The notes: generated by a model not told the origin, from the sequence alone. Positions 9,850-18,403 are shown, counted from the stretch's first letter. The stretch: DNA of 37,326 nucleotides from Dehalococcoidales bacterium (GCA_028712355.1 JAQTQH010000008.1:1-37326); one strand, 5' to 3'. Made by a program: numbers and translations.

Positions 9850-12258
9850 TTAGCGCGGCAGCAGGGCAGACAAGCCGATGCTGATTGCCACGGAACCGAA
9901 CACCGACGCCAGGATAACCAGCGCGGCAAACAGGATAAATTCGGTTGAAGAGAGTATCTTACGCACCAGTGCGACGGGCATTGCCGCCTCGGCTTTCGCC
10001 GCAGCTTCTTCGGCTGCCTTGGTCGCCGCAGCAGCAGCTTCCTGCGCGGCACGGGCTAGTTCACCGGTCTTCCGCCCAGCTTCTTCCGCCGCCGCTCGGG
10101 CCGATTCCGCAACACGCTCCGCTCTTGCCGCTGCTTCTTTGGATGCTTTCATAGCAGCTTCCGCAGATGCCTTGGATTCCTCTGCACGGCGGGTCGCTTC
10201 TTCCGCACCGGCTTTCATTGAAGCTTCGGCGGCTTCTTTTGCCTTCCGGGCCGCTTCCTCTGCTTTGGCCGCCGCTTCCTGAGCTACCTTCATGGCGGCA
10301 TCTGCTGCTGCCTTGGCATTCCGGCCGGCTTCTTCGGCTTTTGCCGTCGCTTCCTGAGCTGCCTTCATGGCGGCATCTGCTGCTGCCTTGGCATTCCGGC
10401 CGGCTTCTTCGGCTTTGCGGACGGCCTCCTGAGAAGCCTTAACCGCCGCATCCGCCGCTGCTTTAGCTGCCGCAGCAGCCTCTTCGGCAGCAGCTTTGGC
10501 TGCCTTGCTAGCTTCTTCCGCTTTGCGAGTGGCTTCATCAGCCGCCGCTTTGGCCGCCTGAGCTACTTTCTCCGCCTTAGCCGCCGCTTCTTTGGATGCC
10601 TTCATAGCTGCTTCGGCGGATGCCTTGGCTTCCTCTGCACGGGCGGCAGCTTCTTCGCCGGCTGCCTTCATCGCGGCCTCGGCAGCTTCCTTGGCAAGTC
10701 GCGCGGCTTCTTCCGCCCGGAGACCTGCATCTTCCGCAGCTTGCTTCGCCAGCTTTGCCGCTTCTTCTGCTCTCGCTCCGGCTTTTTCCGCCGACTGCTT
10801 GGCTTCCTGGGCTCTGGCCGTAGCTTCTGCCCCGGCTGATTTCATCGCGGCGGCAGCAGAATCACGAGCATTAACCGATGCCTTAGTAGCTGCATCCGCA
10901 GCTAACTCGGCTGCGCGGGCCAGGTCAGCCGCCTTGGAAATCAATTGATGGAGCGTCTGAGACGCCACTTCAATTGCCTCATCACCGGCGATATCCGCCT
11001 GCTCCGCCTTTTTCCGGGTCTTATCGGCTACATCGAACCCAGTCGCCGCAATCTCTTTCGCTTCTTTCCCGGCTTCGTCAACCCTGGTCGCAATCTTACC
11101 GGATACTTTGACCGCCGCATTGATGGCATCGTCTCCGGCGACCACCGCGACCTCAGACTTCCGGGCTACTTCCTCGGCAGCCTGATATGCCGACGCAGCG
11201 GCCCTCTTGGCCACCCGTCCCGCCGATTCTGCCGCGATGGCAGTCTCAGCATTAGACACCTTGGCCACTTTCGCAGTAGCTGCACGGGCTGACTTGGCGC
11301 TCTCCGCAGCTTTTTCCCCGGAGGCCTGCGCCAGTTGAATCGCTTCTTCAACAGACTGTTTCGCCATCCTGGCTTTTTCTTCAGCATTGATGGCGGCTTC
11401 TTCCGCAATGCGGGCCGCTAACTCAGCGGCCTCTTTAGCCGACATATCGACTTCCTCGGCCCTGCGGCTTGCTTCTTCCGCCGCTAACTTGGCAGCTTTA
11501 GCAGTTTCTTCCGCACGCGCTGCTGCCTCTTCGGCACGGCTTGCAGCTTCTTCCGCGGCATTAGTAGCGGCTTCCGCAGCAGCCCGCGCCGCTTCACTGG
11601 CTTCCTCGGCGAGCCGCGCTGCTTCTTCCGCCTGCCGACGGGCTTCCGCCGCGGCTTCTTGCGATTCTCTCTTGGCAGCTTCCGCAGCTTGTTGAGCAGC
11701 CAGGCTTGCCTGTTCCGCTCGCTGTGCCGCCTCTTCCGCTTTCTTATTGGCATCAAGAGCAGCTTGCTCCGCTCTCTTGGCAGCTTTCGCTGAAGCCAGA
11801 TCTGCTTCTTTCGCCGCCGCTGTAGCGGCAGCGCTGGCTTCCTCCGCCCGGCGGGCGGCTTCTTCCGCAGTCTGGCGGAAGGCTTCGGCAGCCTTCTTGG
11901 CGCCTTTGTCCGCATCATCAGCTTTGCGGACGGCTTCTTCCGCTGCCATGCGGGCGGCTTTTGCCGTTTGTTCCGCCTTGGCCGCAGCTTCTTGAGCTGA
12001 TTTAGTGGCATCAGCCGCAGCTTTCTGTGCCGACCCTCGGGCTTCTTCCGCCCGTTTAGCCGCTTCATCGGAAGCTCTGGTCGCCGAAACTGCTGCCTGG
12101 CTGGCAGACCGGGCGGCTTCCTCCGCCCGCCGCGCCGCCTCCGCCGCTGCCCGGATGTTGTCATCCATTTCATCCAGAATCTGGGGGAGCGGTTTAGTTA
12201 AAATCCGCGGAGATTCCTTGGGAGCTTCCGAAACCGGTTTTTTAGATCTGTCCGCCAT
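9850..12258 (-). CDS. Giant Ala-rich repetitive coiled-coil protein with C-terminal transmembrane helix
   Basis: ATG at 12258 (MADRSKK) with AGGAGG upstream is preferred over the track start at 12285. About 802 aa, mostly KAEEAAK-type repeats; C-terminus ILSSTEFILFAALVILASVFGSVAISIGLSALL is a predicted TM segment. Confidence 0.85.
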   Translation of the reverse strand: MADRSKKPVSEAPKESPRILTKPLPQILDEMDDNIRAAAEAARRAEEAARSASQAAVSATRASDEAAKRAEEARGSAQKAAADATKSAQEAAAKAEQTAKAARMAAEEAVRKADDADKGAKKAAEAFRQTAEEAARRAEEASAAATAAAKEADLASAKAAKRAEQAALDANKKAEEAAQRAEQASLAAQQAAEAAKRESQEAAAEARRQAEEAARLAEEASEAARAAAEAATNAAEEAASRAEEAAARAEETAKAAKLAAEEASRRAEEVDMSAKEAAELAARIAEEAAINAEEKARMAKQSVEEAIQLAQASGEKAAESAKSARAATAKVAKVSNAETAIAAESAGRVAKRAAASAYQAAEEVARKSEVAVVAGDDAINAAVKVSGKIATRVDEAGKEAKEIAATGFDVADKTRKKAEQADIAGDEAIEVASQTLHQLISKAADLARAAELAADAATKASVNARDSAAAAMKSAGAEATARAQEAKQSAEKAGARAEEAAKLAKQAAEDAGLRAEEAARLAKEAAEAAMKAAGEEAAARAEEAKASAEAAMKASKEAAAKAEKVAQAAKAAADEATRKAEEASKAAKAAAEEAAAAAKAAADAAVKASQEAVRKAEEAGRNAKAAADAAMKAAQEATAKAEEAGRNAKAAADAAMKVAQEAAAKAEEAARKAKEAAEASMKAGAEEATRRAEESKASAEAAMKASKEAAARAERVAESARAAAEEAGRKTGELARAAQEAAAAATKAAEEAAAKAEAAMPVALVRKILSSTEFILFAALVILASVFGSVAISIGLSALLPR
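10282..10431 (-). repeat. 75-bp (25-aa) tandem duplication inside the Ala-rich gene
   Basis: Two 75-bp units; a 55-bp core (10287-10341 and 10362-10416) is identical. Encodes AEEAGRNAKAAADAAMK(A/V)AQEA(T/A)AK twice. Confidence 0.95.
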
Positions 12259-12338
12259 CTTATTATCCTCCTGAAGGCACCTCACTTGAATCAGGCGCCA
12301 TACAACTCAGATAGTTACACCAGTTCCCGAAAATAAAA

Positions 12339-12378
12339 AGCCCGGCCCTCCACAATATTCGAAAGTGAAAACCGGGTT
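12339..12378 (-). terminator. Putative rho-independent terminator for the HDAC-family gene
   Basis: Minus strand reads acccgg...ccgggc followed by ttttta; lies between the HDAC stop and the Ala-rich ORF start. Confidence 0.35.
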
Positions 12379-12519
12379 GTGTATTTCAAGAGCAACATGC
12401 CCTTCTTAATTCATGAATTATACTGCTTCTATTTTAATCTTATCCGGTGTTGAAGTCAACACTTTTTACGATGTATTTCCAACTTTTTTAAAAAAGGGTT
12501 TATCAGATTCATTACCTAT

Positions 12520-13623
12520 TCACCGCAAGCACTTCCAGTACTCTTTAAGATTGTTCCGGAGTTCAGCAATGACCCTCTGCGTGGCGGCATAAGAGCGGTC
12601 CGCCATCATCGGCTGGCTTGTCAGTTCTTCTATTTCAAGCTCGATTCCCACCAGTCCGCAGATAAGCGCCAGCCAGGCACGAGGCAAGACCTCACGGTTG
12701 TAGCCGGAAGCAATCAGGTCGATTTCCCGGCCGCCGCAGACCCCGGCTATCTGCCTTATCTTATCGCCAATCATTTTAAAACCACTCATCGGCAGTCCCA
12801 ACCCGGTCAGCTCATCATTAAAATGCGGGTCGGAGCCACCGTTACGGATAATAATCTGCGGCTGGAACTCTTGAACGAGAGGCTCGACCAGCGACTGGAA
12901 GACCAGTTCGTAAGATTCCTGGCTCGCACCCGGCGGCAGCGGCACGTTGACGGTAAATCCCTTGCCGGCGCCGGCGCCGATTTCGTGGGCGAAACCGGTA
13001 CCCGGATAGAGCGTCCGCGGGTCCTGGTGCAGGTCTATGAATAAAACACGCGGCTCCTCATAGAAATATTCCGCGGTACCGTTGCCGGCATGGGCATCAG
13101 TATCTAAGATGAGGATACGTTCCAGTCCAAACTCTTTCATCAGGTAAATGCCGCAAAAAGCCACATCATTATACAGGCAAAAACCTTCGCCGTAGGAAGG
13201 CTTGGCGTGGTGCAGCCCCCCTCCGATGGAGACTACTTTCTGGAATTCCCCACCCTGCACCAGACGGCAGGACTGCTTAGCCTGCCCCACCACCAACCGG
13301 GCAGCTTCCTCAACGCGGCCAGGATTATCAATCGGCATGTTGTCCATGCTGTGATAGCTGAAAAATTTCTCGGCGGTGTGGCTTTCGCCCAGCTGCGCGG
13401 CGCGGTAAAACTCGCGGGTGAAATCGATGTATTCCTGCGTGCAGATAAGCCTCAGATCATCGTCTGTCGCCGGGTCGGCGCGCAATATCCGGTAGTTATC
13501 ATCCTCCGGCAATTTCTCCTTAAGCAACCGCAGGAACAACTGATAGCGGTCGCCGCGGAAGGGGTGCCCGGGACCGAAATCATATTCTTTGAGACCGTCC
13601 TGATACAATATACCGATAGTCAT
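12520..13623 (-). CDS. Histone deacetylase family (AcuC/HDAC-like) protein
   Basis: 367 aa; GGGLHHAKPSYGEGFCLYNDVA, LDTDAHAGNGTAEYF (DxH metal ligands), GSDPHFNDELTGLGL, ASGYN. RBS ggagg before ATG. Confidence 0.92.
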   Translation of the reverse strand: MTIGILYQDGLKEYDFGPGHPFRGDRYQLFLRLLKEKLPEDDNYRILRADPATDDDLRLICTQEYIDFTREFYRAAQLGESHTAEKFFSYHSMDNMPIDNPGRVEEAARLVVGQAKQSCRLVQGGEFQKVVSIGGGLHHAKPSYGEGFCLYNDVAFCGIYLMKEFGLERILILDTDAHAGNGTAEYFYEEPRVLFIDLHQDPRTLYPGTGFAHEIGAGAGKGFTVNVPLPPGASQESYELVFQSLVEPLVQEFQPQIIIRNGGSDPHFNDELTGLGLPMSGFKMIGDKIRQIAGVCGGREIDLIASGYNREVLPRAWLALICGLVGIELEIEELTSQPMMADRSYAATQRVIAELRNNLKEYWKCLR

Positions 13624-13635
13624 TTTTACCTCCCG

Positions 13636-14850
13636 TTAGCCGGGCGACTGTTTCCGGCAAATGGATAATGTGGTCAAAACCGCAAGGGCAACCAGCAGAA
13701 GATTGCGCCCAAGCATCATCGTTACCGCATAGGGCTTGAAACGTTCGAACTCGAAATAGCCGTAGGGGAAAAGCCACTGCGTCAAACCGGCGGCGAGCAC
13801 CAGCAAGACCCAGAGGATATCCTCCCCTTTCCGAACAATCAGTGGCAACAGCGGGCAGAGCCAGATGAGGTACTGCACGGAAAGGACTTTACTGGTAATA
13901 ATAAATAGGAGAATAGCTAAAAACACGAACCGGACCAGCCGCAGGTCAGCCGATTGCCCGGCAGCGCCTCTCTTTTCCCTGAGGATACCGGCATAACAGC
14001 CGAATACCAGCAGCAGCAAACCCGATGAAATGTAAAATGATAATTCCGCCAGCCGGTCCGCCAGCGGTGAAATAAGGTTCCATGAGCCTGATGACAGCCC
14101 TCCTGTCACACTCACCAACCCCAGTACCTGCCCCAGCAGCAAAAAAGTACCATAGATGCTCTCGGAATGAAGCCCGCGCCCGATGTGATAGCCCAGCAAA
14201 TCCCCGATGCTTGCATGGAGCAGCAGCGCCAGCACTACCACCAGTGCTAAACAGCCGAGAAAAACAATGACCCCGGACAACAGCGCGCGGTACTGCCGAC
14301 GGGCGAAATGGCTTATCGCTAGGATCGGCGCCATGAGGAGCGGATAGAGCTTGGCAGTCACCCCGAACGCCAGCACCGCCCAGGCGGTCTTGTTCCTGCC
14401 CGCGAAGAACGCCTCTAGCGAGACCAGCACCAGCAGGGCTGGTAGCAGATCGAAGCGGATAATTACCAGGGGACCTACCGCCGCCAACAGCACGGTATAA
14501 ATGACCAGCACCCTCCCTGCCGAAAGCCCTAGTTTTGCCGCGAGACCGCTCAGTACCTTGATAATAAGCAGGTCACAGATAAGCATTTCTAGATAGAAGA
14601 CGATATTATAAGCAACCTGGGTTTTTGTCACCAGCGCCGGCAGGAAAAAGACGAGTAACGCCAGCGGCGGATATTCGCAGGGAAAGTCGCGGTAAGGCAC
14701 TTGCCCCTCCATGATTTTCATGGCGAGGTAACGCTCCAGCGCACCGGGGTCGAAGTAGACCGTCTGGGCGGGTACAACAAAGGAACAAAAGAGGAAAACG
14801 TGCACCGTACTGAAGAGCAACAGGTTACGTCTTGGTTCGGTCAACGGCAC
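13636..14850 (-). CDS. Polytopic membrane protein, GT87 (DUF2029)-like glycosyltransferase
   Basis: 404 aa, many TM segments, VPYRDFPCEYPPLALLVFFLPAL and AFGVTAKLYPLLMAPI as in GT87-type mannosyltransferases. Confidence 0.7.
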   Translation of the reverse strand: MPLTEPRRNLLLFSTVHVFLFCSFVVPAQTVYFDPGALERYLAMKIMEGQVPYRDFPCEYPPLALLVFFLPALVTKTQVAYNIVFYLEMLICDLLIIKVLSGLAAKLGLSAGRVLVIYTVLLAAVGPLVIIRFDLLPALLVLVSLEAFFAGRNKTAWAVLAFGVTAKLYPLLMAPILAISHFARRQYRALLSGVIVFLGCLALVVVLALLLHASIGDLLGYHIGRGLHSESIYGTFLLLGQVLGLVSVTGGLSSGSWNLISPLADRLAELSFYISSGLLLLVFGCYAGILREKRGAAGQSADLRLVRFVFLAILLFIITSKVLSVQYLIWLCPLLPLIVRKGEDILWVLLVLAAGLTQWLFPYGYFEFERFKPYAVTMMLGRNLLLVALAVLTTLSICRKQSPG

Positions 14851-14936
14851 GATAGCTCCGTGATTGATAAATTAATACTTACCATCCTGTTTACCAGCTT
14901 TTATCTTAGCATCTCTAACCAGCTTTGTCGCCCCCT

Positions 14937-14965
14937 TTGAATATTCAGGCTGGAAAGTGTAAAAT
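14937..14965 (+). promoter_or_regulatory. Sigma70-like promoter upstream of micro-ORF 1
   Basis: TTGAAT (14937-14942), 17-nt spacer, TAAAAT (14960-14965). Confidence 0.5.
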
Positions 14966-15013
14966 TAATAATATTAAAGGTAAATTAGATTCTATAAAAC
15001 TGGAGAAAGTACA

Positions 15014-15136
15014 ATGGGAAGAAAACAGGAGAAAGCAGCACAGCGCCGGGGCTACAATGAAGCCTTTAAAAACGTCAAGCACGGTCACGGCACACGTTCC
15101 ATCCGCAAGAAGGAAGAATCAGCACTGGGCAAATAA
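15014..15136 (+). CDS. Micro-ORF 1: 40-aa basic protein
   Basis: ATG with ggagaaag upstream; MGRKQEKAAQRRGYNEAFKNVKHGHGTRSIRKKEESALGK*. Below the 60-aa track cutoff. Confidence 0.55.
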   Translation: MGRKQEKAAQRRGYNEAFKNVKHGHGTRSIRKKEESALGK

Positions 15137-15219
15137 CCTTGCATGGTTTGGATGCCGGCACAACACTATCTATGCCGGTACCCAATTCCTTTTAAGTTAA
15201 TAATGGGAGGTGACCTCTG

Positions 15220-15321
15220 ATGGCAGAAAAGATTACCAAGACAACCGGGTGCGGTTGTGGCTGCGGTTGCGGCGCCAAGAAACCGGCGAAAGCCAAACCC
15301 GCCAAAACAGCAAAAAAGTAA
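15220..15321 (+). CDS. Micro-ORF 2: 33-aa Cys-Gly repeat peptide with Lys/Pro/Ala tail
   Basis: Strong SD gggaggtg upstream; MAEKITKTTGCGCGCGCGAKKPAKAKPAKTAKK*. Below track cutoff. Confidence 0.6.
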   Translation: MAEKITKTTGCGCGCGCGAKKPAKAKPAKTAKK

Positions 15322-15359
15322 ACCCCTCAAGTTACCCATACCCTGCATATCTTGATACA

Positions 15360-15421
15360 ATGCGGAAGATTTAAAAAACCTTCCCGAAGTTGGTTTTTGG
15401 TACTTAAAACCACTTCCGCAT
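15360..15421. terminator. Nested inverted repeats between micro-ORF 2 and the DUF5752-like gene
   Basis: Outer atgcggaag (15360-15368)/cttccgcat (15413-15421); inner aaaaacc (15374-15380)/ggttttt (15392-15398); alternative ggtttt/aaaacc (15406-15411). Confidence 0.5.
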
Positions 15422-15442
15422 CTATTCTCGCCTTGACCACGA

Positions 15443-15451
15443 TGCTATAAT
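15443..15451 (+). promoter_or_regulatory. Extended -10 promoter element upstream of the DUF5752-like gene
   Basis: TGcTATAAT at 15443-15451, no good -35. Confidence 0.4.
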
Positions 15452-15515
15452 TAACACATCCAAAAGATTCCCGGGGTTAAATATCTGATAGAATACCGAC
15501 AAGGAGGCGAGGAAA

Positions 15516-15818
15516 ATGGTGAAATTTACCAGAGATATCGCTCGTAAAATGCTGGGTGATGTACCCGCTGAAAATAGTTTCTGGTGCCATGGCGGCAGAA
15601 CGCTAAAAAACCTCTCGGAACTGGAATCCGGCATCAAGGAGATGACCGACGAAACCTTCGCCTATCATGCCAACGCCGAGAAGAATGACTTCAGCAACTG
15701 GGTGCGGGAAGTAATCGGCGACGGAAAGCTGGCTACAGACCTGAGCCGCGCCCGCAACCGTACCGAAGCCGCACGTCTCGTTACCGGACGCATCGCATTT
15801 TTGAAGGGCAAGATTTAG
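15516..15818 (+). CDS. DUF5752-like small protein
   Basis: 100 aa; FWCHGGRTLKNLSELESGIKEMTDETFAYHANAEKNDFSNWVREVIGDGKLATDL; SD aaggagg upstream. Confidence 0.7.
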   Translation: MVKFTRDIARKMLGDVPAENSFWCHGGRTLKNLSELESGIKEMTDETFAYHANAEKNDFSNWVREVIGDGKLATDLSRARNRTEAARLVTGRIAFLKGKI

Positions 15819-15860
15819 TAATTAGAATGCCTGAAATAGGCGACGTTTGGAATTGAGAAA

Positions 15861-17105
15861 TTACAGAGTTAAGAACAGCCAATAGACCAGCATATTCACC
15901 ACCGTTAGCGGCACACCTACCTTCACGAAATCCCAGAACGTTAGGCTCTCATTAAAGCCCCTCTCGGCATTCTGGATAATAATCACATTGCTCGCTGCCC
16001 CCAGGATAGACAGGTTCCCTGCAATCGTACTGCCTGCCGCCAGAGCTACCATTCCCCGCGTCGAAGCGCCCAGCTGCGCCAGCATGGGCAGATACAGCGC
16101 CACCATCGGCACGTTGGAGATAAACTGACTGAGCACCACGCTGACCACCAAAATCATAGAGACCGAGAGCAGGTTCACGTGCAGAGTACCGATGACCGAT
16201 TGGAAGAAGCCGCCCTCCCAGACACACTCCATGAGGACAAACATCGCGGCAAAGAATACCAGCGTGTACCAATCGACCTGTTTGACGATATTTATCCGTG
16301 ATGGGCTGAAAAGCAATATTGGCAATGCCGCCACCAGAGCGATGTAGGTCAGACGGAAGTCAACCGGCACGCCGAGCGACACCACGATAATCTTCGCCAG
16401 TATCAAGACCCCCAACAGCACCAGCGAGACACGGCACAAAGCCGCCAGTTTTACGTCTTTGATGGGTTCCGGCGCGCTCTGGAACGGCTTTGCCTTAAAC
16501 TGGTCCCAATAGAAGACCCGCAGGAAAACATAAGCGAGAAACAGGTTGAGCGCCGTGGGCAGGAATAAATACCGCAAAAAGGTAACAAAAGGATTGGTTA
16601 CGTTGCCGTTCAGCGCAATCAGCAAGTTCTGAGGATTACCGATGGGACTCATCACGCTGCCGATGGTGACGGCAAAAGCAAGCGCCAGCAGCAGCACCTT
16701 CGCCTTCAGTCCATTCCGCCGTGCGATAAGCAGTACTACCGGCGTGCCGATGATTGCCATCGTATCGTTCATCAGGAAGGCGGAAAGTGCTCCCATGTTA
16801 ATCAAGATGAATAGCACCAGAGCATCCAGCGATTTTGCTTCTTTAAAGAGCCGATAGGACAGGTGGGAAAGATAGCCGCTGGCTTCCAGCGCCTGCCCCA
16901 CGACGAACATACCGAAAAGAAAAAGCATGACATCCGGATTAATGGAACGCATTGCGTTCTCCAGCGAAATCTGCCCGGTAACCAGGGAAAGCAGAGCGCC
17001 GCCCAGCATGACCTGCCATATCTGGAACCTGAGCGTGCCTATCCTCCGTACCGAGATAAGCACAAAGACGGCAATTAGTATGACTACCGAAAGCATATTA
17101 AACAA
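15861..17105 (-). CDS. SLC13/ArsB/NhaD-type permease
   Basis: 414 aa polytopic; MNDTMAIIGTPVVLLIARR, SVMSPIGNPQNLLIA, SQFISNVPMVALYLP motifs of the ion transporter superfamily. Confidence 0.85.
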   Translation of the reverse strand: MFNMLSVVILIAVFVLISVRRIGTLRFQIWQVMLGGALLSLVTGQISLENAMRSINPDVMLFLFGMFVVGQALEASGYLSHLSYRLFKEAKSLDALVLFILINMGALSAFLMNDTMAIIGTPVVLLIARRNGLKAKVLLLALAFAVTIGSVMSPIGNPQNLLIALNGNVTNPFVTFLRYLFLPTALNLFLAYVFLRVFYWDQFKAKPFQSAPEPIKDVKLAALCRVSLVLLGVLILAKIIVVSLGVPVDFRLTYIALVAALPILLFSPSRINIVKQVDWYTLVFFAAMFVLMECVWEGGFFQSVIGTLHVNLLSVSMILVVSVVLSQFISNVPMVALYLPMLAQLGASTRGMVALAAGSTIAGNLSILGAASNVIIIQNAERGFNESLTFWDFVKVGVPLTVVNMLVYWLFLTL

Positions 17106-17227
17106 CCACAGCAGAGAAGACTGTAAATACTCCTCTGTGGCGGTCGGTCCTGTTTCCTGTTACAATAATAAGGTACAAGCCTGGCCTGCTATTTATTATT
17201 ATACTGAATTTATCGGAATTTTGCATC

Positions 17228-18292
17228 ATGAATCAATCAACCTGCATTACTGACCTGACCGGTGCCCAAATCAAAGAACTGGTGCTGGCGCTGGGGGCAC
17301 CCGCCTACCGCGCTAAGCAACTCCAGCAATGGGTCTACCAGAAGCTGGCAATATCATTTGATGAGATGACCAACCTGCCCGCGCCTTTTCGCGCGAAGCT
17401 GGCGGAGCAGACCCGGCTGCACAGCCTGATTCAGGTCAAAGAACTCACCGACCCCGATAGAACCGTAAAGACCCTCTTTACCCTCGCCGACGGACAGACC
17501 ATCGAGTCGGCTTTGATGGCATACCCCGGCTCCGGAGGACATGCCCGCTATACCGTCTGCGCCTCAACGCAGGTCGGCTGCGCCATCCGCTGCGCTTTCT
17601 GCGCCACGGGGCAGCAGGGCTTCGAGCGCAACCTCACCGCGGGAGAAATCATCGACCAGGTACTTTATTTTGCCCGGCGTCTCCGCGACACGGGCGACGC
17701 AGTAAGCAACATTGTCTTTATGGGCATGGGCGAGCCGATGGCGAACTACGATAATCTGTGGCAGGCTATCGAAATGCTCAACTCCCCGGACGGCTTCGGG
17801 CTGGGAGCGCGCCATATGACCATTTCCACCGCCGGTGTGATACCCATGATTGAGCGTCTGAGCCGAGAAAAGCTTCAGGTTGGGTTGGCGATTTCCCTGC
17901 ATGCCGCCGACGATGACCTGCGCAACCAGCTGGTGCCGCTCAACAGGAAATATCCGCTGAAAGAACTGATACCTGCTGTCCGCGCTTACTTTGAAGCCAC
18001 CGGGCGGCGACCCAGCTTCGAATATATCCTCTTTGAAGGTATCAATGACTCGCTGCCGCAGGCGCGCGCGCTGGTACACCTGGTGCAGGATTTAAATTGC
18101 CACGTCAATATCATCCCGGCGAACAATACGGCAGATTCCCGTTTCCGCCCGCCGAACCAGGATACACTGCTCGCTTTTGAGGAAGAACTCAAGCGCCTGC
18201 GTTTGAACTACACCATGCGCCAGCCGCGCGGACTGCACATCGATGCCGGCTGCGGACAGCTGCGCAGTCGATTTCTTAAAGACCGGCGATAG
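17228..18292 (+). CDS. rlmN: Dual-specificity rRNA/tRNA adenosine-C2 methyltransferase RlmN
   Basis: 354 aa; CASTQVGCAIRCAFCATGQQGFERNLTAGEI, GMGEPMANYDN, SLHAADD motifs. Confidence 0.96.
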   Translation: MNQSTCITDLTGAQIKELVLALGAPAYRAKQLQQWVYQKLAISFDEMTNLPAPFRAKLAEQTRLHSLIQVKELTDPDRTVKTLFTLADGQTIESALMAYPGSGGHARYTVCASTQVGCAIRCAFCATGQQGFERNLTAGEIIDQVLYFARRLRDTGDAVSNIVFMGMGEPMANYDNLWQAIEMLNSPDGFGLGARHMTISTAGVIPMIERLSREKLQVGLAISLHAADDDLRNQLVPLNRKYPLKELIPAVRAYFEATGRRPSFEYILFEGINDSLPQARALVHLVQDLNCHVNIIPANNTADSRFRPPNQDTLLAFEEELKRLRLNYTMRQPRGLHIDAGCGQLRSRFLKDRR

Positions 18293-18403
18293 ATAACTCT
18301 ATAATAATAATTGTAAACCGCTCAAGGTGAGCGAGTGAAGTAGCTTGTGCTTGATTCGTGGCAACTTATCGGCTCAAGAGACCTCACCAGAAGGAGTTGT
18401 CCC

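Noticed and set aside
10282-10431. Tandem repeats as a CRISPR array
   Set aside because: Units are directly adjacent, in frame within a coding region, without unique spacers.
9878-12274. Many Ala/Ser-rich + strand ORFs (e.g. 10592-10948, 11387-11695, 11747-11995) and 229-aa minus ORF 11484-12173
   Set aside because: Shadow frames of the GCN-rich repeat gene on the minus strand; they mirror its composition, and the 9850-12258 frame has the SD, TM helix and shared motif.
14925-15200. 91-aa + ORF covering micro-ORF 1 in another frame
   Set aside because: No SD and low-complexity unconvincing protein; the 40-aa frame has promoter, SD and a plausible sequence.
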